From: Strigops habroptila
Lineage: Eukaryota > Chordata > Aves > Psittaciformes > Psittacidae
Direction of reading: 5' to 3'
NCBI RefSeq assembly: GCF_004027225.2
Contig: NC_044278.2
Coordinates: 96,092,743-96,156,742 of the forward strand
DNA: 64,000 nt
The position numbers were made by a program, and so were the translations under genes. The notes below the pieces were generated by a model. It was not told where the DNA came from. It worked only from the letters and a program-made list of their open reading frames with translations, and made no database searches. The stretch's first letter is position 1, and every line of letters begins with the position of its first letter. Below are positions 57,001 through 64,000 of the stretch, piece by piece.

Positions 57001-60000
57001 GCGTTGGCTGCACGCTGTACACTAAGGGCAATGACACTATATAAGAGTGTTCATATTAATGCACCAGAGAAATCTTTTTATCTCCTTCAGACAGATAATG
57101 GGCTTAATTTTCCAGCTTTAGTTTTGCTTAGTACTACAACAACTGGATAATGGTACAGAGAGACTATATCATGTACCCATCTGGAGGAGCATTTTGCCAT
57201 GCTTGTTAGTATGCTGGTCTGCTGTGCATTGTCTGTACTACCTTAGTATGGATGAAGGTGTGAGCACCCTGGCACCACTGTCTCCATTAGAGAACATTCA
57301 GCTGCAGTTCCACAGGAAAATGCTGCTTTGATGGGAGTGTGAAAGAGCCTGTCACTGTGCCGTGCAGAATATCCCCTTTCTTACTGCTTCTGAACATCCT
57401 TCATGAGCTTGAGGTGGTGTGCAAAGCAGGGCATGCTGAGAAGCACATTATCCTGCAGCCCTGCATTTGTCAGATGCTATTAAACAGCAGGGAAAGAGAA
57501 TGGAGGAGCTGGTGAACCTGTCACATCCTGCTTGTTCAAAAGATTATTGATGATGCATAATTCATCAGAGCATGACCTAGCAGTGGCTTCTGCTGCCAGA
57601 GGTGTCCAGTTGCTACTTCTGTTGCAGCTGCCCATAAAGTGGTGCTCCTTGTTTATGAAAATAACCTCTGTCTTTGTGTCTGCCCATGAGCCTTTCAATT
57701 AACACACTTAAAACAGTCAGTCTTGCCTTGGACTCAGATAAAATGTGAAGGTCCTGTTCAGTGAGAAATGCTACAGTCTTAACATTTCGTTGTGTTTTGG
57801 AATAGGACTGAAATAGGGAAATATTAGCATTTTCTTTGCAACAGAAATCTTGGGAAGTTTCCATTAGGAAATATTATAGTGCTTTTTTTCTGACATTATT
57901 TATACAGTGGTTTCATTCCAACAGTTAAAATATTTTTATTTATTAACAATGAATAAAATATGGTCTGTAATATTCTGTTTGAATTATTTTGTTACTTCCT
58001 GATAGCAATTATTTCCTGAAAATCAAGTAGAAATGGGAGCTGCAGTTCAGGTGCTTGGTGCATTCACTCTGACCCTCTCCTATTGCCTGAACATCTCCTT
58101 TAGTGCATAATGCAGTTTGGTCAAATGAAATGTGAAATCTTGCTGCCTGATGTCGTGATAAAGAAATTTAGTTTGTATGGTTTAAGGTTGGTTCAGGCAC
58201 TGGTTCCTATTAAGCAGCCTGCCACAACAAGAAAATGGAAGTTGGTGTGCAGGTCAGCTAAAAAAATACTGATGTCAATGTACTGATATAGGTTGAATAC
58301 TTCCTCTGAGTTTCCGAGATAGAAGATTAAATATGTAGGTGGCTGGAAAATTGAAAGTATCAGCAGAGTTTGGAAAGCCACTTTGCCATGCACAAACTGA
58401 GGCTGGGATCCAGTCTGCCCAAAATCTCTCTTTGCCATACACTCCATCCTAGCTCACATACTTACCAGGTTTGCCTAACCCTGTATGTAAAATGCAAGCG
58501 GGAGACTTCTCTAACCTTGGGTTATTCAAGTGGCATGGGAGAAGACTGCTCGTTTCTTCTAGGGACATTTTGCCTCTTATCTGGTTTAATGTGAAATGTG
58601 TACATACTCCTGGGAGAATGAATTGTAGCTGCAGTTCCCTCTACCTCCAGATGATCCTAGCTGCTTCCCAACTGCTAGGGTTGATGATCTGAAGTTACAC
58701 CTGCTTGTGCCTGCTTTGGCCCAGGAGCTCTCCATTCCTGGCCAGCTGCAGCAAGAATGGTGTTACCAAATACTGGAATCCTTACTCACCTCTCAGGGGT
58801 GGTGGCTGCACCCTGAAGGGAGCAGAGCACTTGATCCACTGCTTCCCACTTCACCCTGGTGTCGTCAGATCACCACTGTTGTCATAGCCCTCTTGCTAGG
58901 CACCTCTGGCCAGGGCAGGACTGGGCAGCTCTAGATGCCAAGACAGTTGTCTTCTGAAGGCACCATTGTTCCCTACTGAGTAAGGGAGGAGGAAAGGAAC
59001 TAGGAATTAGGAATGCAAGATCATCCTCTGCAGGTTTTTCACAGACAGCAGCCTCTCTCTACAAGCCTAGCAGAGAACATAGGCAACCAGGCTAGACAGA
59101 CAGGTACCTGTCCTGCCTGTCCTCAGGACAAACCAGCTTGAATTTCAGTGAAATCATACAAAATGAGGCAGCTGGCACAGACAAACTTGACAGTACCCAT
59201 TGCTTTCTGTCAGATTATCTTTCTGATTAAAAGATCCTGGTTCTCAAGCAGGGAAAACAGGGGAGGAAGAACCACAGGGTAAGGCTGATATTCTGCTTTA
59301 CAGGGCTTTCTGTTTTCCCCACTCAGCAATATTGCATCAGCAACAAAACAAAAATAACATGTAGAGAAGAACACATCCAAAGCCTAATCATAAAATACGC
59401 GGCCACATTCCGCTCCCAGCTTTAGGATCATCAAGTGTGACAGCCCAGCAGCATTTGGGCTGACAGTTTGCTTTAACCTCTCATGGGTTGTTAATACTAC
59501 CTAACAGAGGAGTAGAAAGTTTAGAATTGTAAAATACTCTTTCAATCCTGGTAGCAATTACCTCTTAGCAATGTTAGTGCTTTGCCAACGCAAAGAGAAC
59601 TAATCCTCTTCTGTCATAGGAAAGAAAAAAATGTAAAAGCTGTGAGAACTGTGGAGCTTATTTTCAAATAGATGCCTCAGCATTTTGATATTTTCTGTGG
59701 GATTAACTAGTAACACAGGAAGGCTAATACATATGCAGAGCTTTCATTTGCTTCTGTGACAATTTGCCAGGGGCAAATTGAACTGTGTAATGAGAAATGG
59801 TGTCATTTCTCCCCTTCCTTGCCAGTTGAAGCAAAAAAACTTGTTAGTGACATAGAAACAATTTGCAACTTATCATCGCTTCAGGGGAAGTTTCTCTTAG
59901 GTCCTTGCCTCATATTTCTGCTTTTCTTGTGTTTCTCTTTTTCTTACCAAAACAGAAAGGGCTGCCATTTTGTAAGCACAGAAGCCACATAATGAAAGGT

Positions 60001-63000
60001 GTAAATGTGTTGCAGTAACAGCATCTTTACTAACATAAAATAGATACTGAAGCTCTTTGTGTACTAATTTGTTACAATTTTCCCCCTTCAGTTGCTTCTA
60101 GCTCAAAAAAAAAGGTGATTTGCTCTGCTGTACGTATAACCCTAGCTCCTAAGGATGGCTATGTGCCATGCTCTGGTGCTCTGCCGAGACTGGCTCTGCA
60201 AGCATCTGATGCTGATGGGCACAGGCAGTGATGGCTGCAGAATACTAATGCTGGGGCTGGCTCCCACAGGGCTCCACTTTTGAAAGATGCTTGAGCCATT
60301 CAGTGTCCATGCACCACGCTGAGCAACAGCAGGGTAGAAAAGCCATGCTCCGGGATTCGTTTTTTCAATGCAGAGCAAGAAGCCGATAGAAACGATGGCT
60401 CTTTGCTTCACACTGTTGCGCCCAGGGTTCTTTCAGAGCTGCAATCATTTATATGCATAAATATCAAGGCTGTCACTTGTTACAGGCTTTGATAGCATTT
60501 GTGTAACAAAGGAAACAGAAAGAGAAAAGAGTGGAACATCTTCCATTCCAGTCTTGGAAAATGAATGACTGCATAGCTGTAGCAATTGCTTGCTTTCTGG
60601 TTTTATTAGATCACTGACCTCTGCAATTTGTTTCCCTTCCTGTCCTGCTGTCCTGTGTAAAGGACCATGAGAGGACCTCCCCACACACCCACTTTGTCTT
60701 TCTTCCACACTGTGACTATCCACAGGGAATATCTCAAAGAATTACCTAACAGTAACAATTGCCACAGCAAAGCCTCTTGCTGTATAATGACACAGATTAT
60801 TTTTTTCTTCAGTTTTTTTTCTTCCATTAACCATCTGACAAAGTCATTTTGTATCACTGATTTCATGCAGACATACAAGAACTCCGATGTAATTATATTT
60901 TTATTATCTACTTGCTTTTTCTATATCTGCCCAAGGCAAAATGCGTGCTTGCTATTTGCTCTGCATACCATATCTTTCTGCAGTTTCTAAACTGAGGCTG
61001 ATGGTATGTTTACCAGTTATCTCTGGAAAGCTATGCAGTTGCATCTAGCTTTGCTCTGGATCTTGCAGCTATTCTGTATTGAAAGACAACTAAAACACAC
61101 TACTTCTGTAATACTGCTTTTCCATTAAAACAATTGCTGAAGTATCACAGGAATGTTATTCTGATGCCAGGAAGGAGGAGGGAGAGGTTCGTACTGATTA
61201 CCAATAGCAGGGGAAACAGCCTGTGAGACAATCCCCCTATTAAATGTGGTCTGCACAATGAAAAGTTTGGGAAGCCTTTCTAAAGCTTTACGCATTTAGG
61301 CTTTGTGCCCGGGTTCAGGGTCTCAGACATGGAGGTGGTTTCAGAACACTACACGGGGGAAACAACTTCAGCAAAAATATCCGGATTACCTGGATAATTT
61401 ATTAAGCTCTCTTGGGCATCCATTCACATGCAACTTTATTGCTATGCCACTCCAGCAGAACAGAAGCGACAATTTCTCCCCTGCCCTCCAACCAGCTGTT
61501 GCTCTGCTTCTGAGCTATCAAAGAGGTTTCAGGGACAACATCAGATAAAGCCCCTGTGACCATTCCCAAGGCTAACTAGAGGGCTCTTTTTCTCCCCTGA
61601 GTAAGTGTAATTTTTTGTGCTTCCTGCTCTTACCAATCTTCCGTAATCTTATAAAAGCCTTATAGTCTTGATGGTCTGAAGATATAAAGAGTGAAAGATT
61701 TGTAGAGACAAGTAATATATTTTCCTGAAGAAGGACGTGTGTGCCTGAAGGGTTGTCTGATTTTTTTCCCAACTGTATCAGTTGGTCTAACAAAAGATAT
61801 TACCTCTCCCTACAAACTTTGCCTTACTTATTAAATAGTTGCCTCCAGGACACAGAACACTCTTAACTGGTGGAAAACTCCATTGTCAAGGTGATAGAGC
61901 AGAGTTCAGCGGTGTGATTTCCATGTCCAGAGCCAATTGGCACATATTAAACCAAGGCGGGATGAACACTGCCCACTCTGATCATTCCACACATCATTAG
62001 TGTCCCTTCCCCCCTGACTCTACACCAGTATTTTTGTCTTTTCTACCTCTCGGCTGTATGGAGCAGCTCTTTTCTAACACAGAAGCACACACTGGTTAAT
62101 GTCTTCTGGATGCTACCTCAGTAGAAAGAGCAACTTTTATGGTATGCTTGATGAAACTTCTGTCTTCTCACTATTTTCTTGGTTGCCATGTCTCTGCACA
62201 TTATTTTTAGATCGAGCTTCATGGTGAGCTTGAAAGAGCTGGAAAAAAAGTCTGGTGTGACCATGTCGACCTTTTCTCCTTTAAGGATCATGTAAGTGTT
62301 GACAACTTGGCTTCAAATCTTAAAGGATATTTTTGGTTTTATCCTCTCAGGTGAACTTTCTGTGGAAGGTATACAAGACCCATTCCTTGTTAGTGTACAT
62401 ATTATCACAGACCCAGGTGAATCCAAGACTCTTCAGCAAGCCATTGATAAGCTTCTAGCCTGGATCCATCCAGACCTCCAGCTGTTTCGAGTCTCAGAAA
62501 GACGAGCACCCAAGAAACACAGGAAGCCAGGTAAGGCTGGTGTTTCTCAGCCAGCCCTTGCCATCATTCTGTTTATGCAGGAAGAATATGGAGAAGAACC
62601 AATCTTGCACCTCCACAAAATCTTTCAGCGGCCACCTTGGCATTACCACCACACAGAGCAAGTGCATGGGAAGTTCCTCCCTTACATGCCATGCAGCCAA
62701 GACTTTTACACTCTGGCTCCAGAGACTCCTCTGTGGGCCATTCGCCCAGTGCACTATGGGAAAGAAATTATCCGCTTCACTATATACTGCAGGAGTGAAA
62801 ACTTCACTGACATTTTGAAATTGTACGAGTTAATACTGAAAAGACCAGTATGTCAGAAAAAAGCAGACTTCTGTGTTTTTCCTGTCTATTCTAACATGGA
62901 AATAGACATTCAGTTTTCTTTAAAAAAGCTTCCAAAGGGCCAGCTGCCAATGCCAACAGAGTCAGCGGTGCTGGAGTTCAGAGTAAAAGATGTGGGGCAG

Positions 63001-63090
63001 CTTGTGCCTCTCTTGCCCAACCCTTGCAGCCCCATCAGTGAAGGCAGGTGGCAGACAGAAGACCACGATGGAAATAGGATCCTTTTGCAG
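36018..63090 (+). CDS. FAM124A: FAM124A, three coding exons, 3' end outside the window
   Basis: Exons 36018-36076, 45316-45347 and 62351-63090 join in one frame giving the first 277 residues. The N-terminus (GGEDDCVDSGAETGGSEYS) and the core (QDPFLVSVHII, ITDPGESKTLQQAID, FRVSERRAP, QEEYGEEPILHLHKIF, RPVHYGKEIIRFTIYC, VPLLPNPCSPISEGRWQTED) match what I remember of human FAM124A closely. The family has its own Pfam domain (FAM124), and the function of A is not established; the paralogue FAM124B has been reported to bind CHD7/CHD8. There is no signal peptide or membrane segment. A basic patch (RRAPKKHRKPGK, near residues 75-86) could bind nucleic acid or serve nuclear import (inference). The ATG has a strong GCTGCCATGG context. 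The missing last exon or exons should carry the long, probably disordered C-terminus. Confidence 0.95.
36366..36466 (-). mobile_element. CR1 fragment
   Basis: AAAGCCATTCCCCCTTGTCC and TTTGTAAAAAGTCCCTCTTC are CR1 sequence in reverse orientation and match the copy at 33.75 kb. Only about 100 bp survives, without the 3' tail. It begins about 290 bp past exon 1, at the edge of the CpG island. Confidence 0.75.
36484..36506. repeat. Perfect 10-bp inverted repeat
   Basis: AAGATACTCC (36484-36493) and GGAGTATCTT (36497-36506) pair around CCA. The loop is too small for a stable RNA precursor. Confidence 0.7.
38132..38168. repeat. A-rich low-complexity tract
   Basis: A 13-A run is followed by GG and more A-rich sequence (AAATAAAAATTAAAAA). 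Confidence 0.75.
39053..39079 (+). repeat. Poly-A run of 27
   Basis: There are 27 consecutive A residues. It could be the tail of a retroposed sequence, but I do not recognise the upstream DNA and see no target duplication. Confidence 0.8.
39842..39875. repeat. 17-bp tandem duplication
   Basis: GTAAAGGTAGACAATTC is followed directly by GTAAAGGTAGACAAGCT. The first 14 bases are identical. Confidence 0.8.
40273..40668 (+). other. Unassigned 131-codon open frame with an acidic run
   Basis: The frame lies within FAM124A intron 1 on the sense strand. A GAT-type trinucleotide repeat (40327-40357) encodes a tract of aspartates, followed by a serine-rich, acidic sequence containing WIDISDEDCNLNHW and a SSDSGIVL end. 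Its composition looks more protein-like than other frames nearby. I recognise no family and see no splice signals that clearly tie it to FAM124A. It may be a retropseudogene fragment or chance. Confidence 0.15.
40327..40357. repeat. (GAT)n trinucleotide repeat
   Basis: About ten GAT/GAC units occur in a row with two interruptions. Confidence 0.85.
45316..45347 (+). CDS. FAM124A: FAM124A coding exon 2, 32-nt microexon (residues 20-31)
   Basis: The exon is flanked by TGTCTTGCAG and GTAAGTAT, both strong. It encodes SEYSRMSSTS with a split glycine codon at its start and a split serine codon at its end. The human protein has a very similar serine-rich segment at this place. The phases fit exons 1 and 3 exactly. 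Confidence 0.93.
45348..62350 (+). other. FAM124A: FAM124A intron 2 (17 kb)
   Basis: It is bounded by GTAAGT and TTTTATCCTCTCAG. It contains one recognisable CR1 (51564-51815) and two CpG-retaining blocks (about 45610-45810 and 48700-48950) that could be regulatory. No other gene or RNA gene is visible; all open frames are short. Confidence 0.85.
51564..51815 (-). mobile_element. CR1 LINE fragment, minus orientation
   Basis: The plus strand reads GGGGTTGGAAGGCACCTCTG, GAGATTGTCTAATCCAAGCC, GGGCAACCTCTTCCAGTG. These are the reverse of a CR1 3' region, of a different subtype from the copies at 18, 29 and 33 kb. The 5' boundary is uncertain because the end is diverged. Confidence 0.82.
62351..63090 (+). 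CDS. FAM124A: FAM124A coding exon 3, FAM124 domain (residues 32-277)
   Basis: The acceptor is TTTATCCTCTCAG|GTGAACTT and the donor TTTTGCAG|GTAAGTCC, phase 0. The single 740-nt exon encodes almost all of the conserved domain. The first half (residues about 43-165) runs from VSVHII to RPVHYGKE. The second half starts with a strand-helix unit (IIRFTIYC at 170-177, then DILKLYELIL at 184-193) and closes with DHDGNRILLQ (268-277). The first half includes the basic RRAPKKHRKPGK stretch. The frame appears open from 62296 only because the preceding intron lacks a stop there; residues before E32 come from exons 1 and 2. Confidence 0.95.
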
Positions 63091-64000
63091 GTAAGTCCAG
63101 CACACAGGGAAACAGAAGCACATTTATTGGTTTTGTGCAGGAAAGCTTAACCTGCAATGGCAGACACAAAAGGAGGCTTTTTTTGGTTTTGCTTTATCCT
63201 AGGAGAAAGAGCCAGGAGAACACCACTAAGGAAAGAACTTGAAACCTCTTTCTCTGTGTGTAAAATCAGGAAAGCAGTGATGATACTATCCAGATATCAG
63301 CCAACCTCAGATATGCAAAGAGTGATGTGAGGTGAGGTAGCTGTTTAAAAGAATGAGGAGAGAAGGAATTATGAGCCCGAGTGGAGAAATGATGGCTGAT
63401 GGGTGTAGTTTTATAAGAAATATGGGCACAGAACTGACAGGGGTTTATAAAATAGCTCTCCGTTATGAGTTGTGTTTGGGTTTTTTTTATGGAAGACAAG
63501 CAGAATTCCTGATGGTACTCATTATTTTCTAGCATCACAGGATGACAAACTGCATCTCTCTTTTGCGCAATGATTATCAGGATGGGTTGAGAGGTAGTGA
63601 AGGAAAAGAAATGCGCCCTGAAGAGCAGCCTGAGAGAGACATTCCCACAGACTCTCCTTTTGAACTAATCTCAAATGCTCGTAACCATGTTCTGAAAGAG
63701 AGTTTATTTGTTAAGACATCTGTAGGCACCATCTTTGGGCAATGTATCAGCATGCTCTGCTTCACTACACCACATCCAAAGGAGATAAAGGAGATAACAA
63801 GCAGCAAGCTTTTAATAGCTGCCTGCCCTGCAGAGGGGCTATCTGTGGCAATCCAGAGCCAGGTTAATGTGCATTCCTGCACTGCAGAGGTATTTATTGC
63901 TGCTTACTGTTCAAATCAAGGTGCACAGACCCTCACCTTTGGAAGACCGTTGTTCAGATTTCAAAGAAGAATACTTTTTTTTAGAGTGGATTGCATTCAT
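63091..64000 (+). other. FAM124A: Start of FAM124A intron 3
   Basis: It begins with GTAAGTCC. I find no acceptor followed by sequence like the FAM124A C-terminus before the window ends, so the last exon lies further downstream. No repeat is recognised. Confidence 0.75.

Noticed and set aside
62296-62350. Start codon at 62296 for a 284-residue protein
   Set aside because: This is intron sequence. The TTTTATCCTCTCAG acceptor at 62350 and the in-frame join to exon 2 show that the protein begins in exon 1, and the frame after 63090 is intron again.

Overview
The window looks like a stretch of bird nuclear genome, most likely a passerine. The evidence is several 5'-truncated CR1 LINEs with their ATTCTATG-type 3' tails, one solo LTR whose sequence I recognise from songbird genomes, AT-rich non-coding DNA, and two genes broken by long introns with GT-AG splice sites. 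Nothing resembles bacterial genes, operons, CRISPR arrays or an intact virus. The gene pair matches the C13orf42-FAM124A neighbourhood of human 13q14.3, a block generally found on avian chromosome 1 (family and synteny knowledge, not tested here).

Layout: positions 1-2099 lie beyond the last C13orf42 exon I can read. C13orf42 runs on the minus strand at 6604-2100 as three coding exons that join in frame. A small CpG cluster at 6944-7042 sits just upstream and is its likely promoter. From about 7.1 to 35.7 kb is a gap of about 29 kb with no gene I can support. It holds microsatellites, hairpins, two CR1 copies, and an LTR at 17676-18580 that was split by a later CR1 insertion. A CpG island at about 35.76-36.32 kb contains the first exon of FAM124A on the plus strand. 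FAM124A then continues through a 9.2-kb intron, a 32-nt microexon at 45316-45347, a 17-kb intron, and a 740-nt exon at 62351-63090. Its last exon or exons lie beyond position 64000.

The two genes are transcribed away from each other from CpG-rich starts about 29 kb apart. Neither has a well-established biochemical role, so I do not claim they work together. The more interesting observations are: (i) the FAM124A domain ends in a motif like that of the vicinal-oxygen-chelate (glyoxalase-like) fold but lacks the usual metal ligands; (ii) an in-frame stop closes C13orf42 shortly before a good splice donor; (iii) an LTR with a nested CR1; (iv) an 82-nt, precursor-like hairpin at 23.1 kb; and (v) CpG-retaining intronic blocks that may be conserved regulatory DNA. 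I found no clearly new biological system. All homology calls rest on memory of the families, not on a search.
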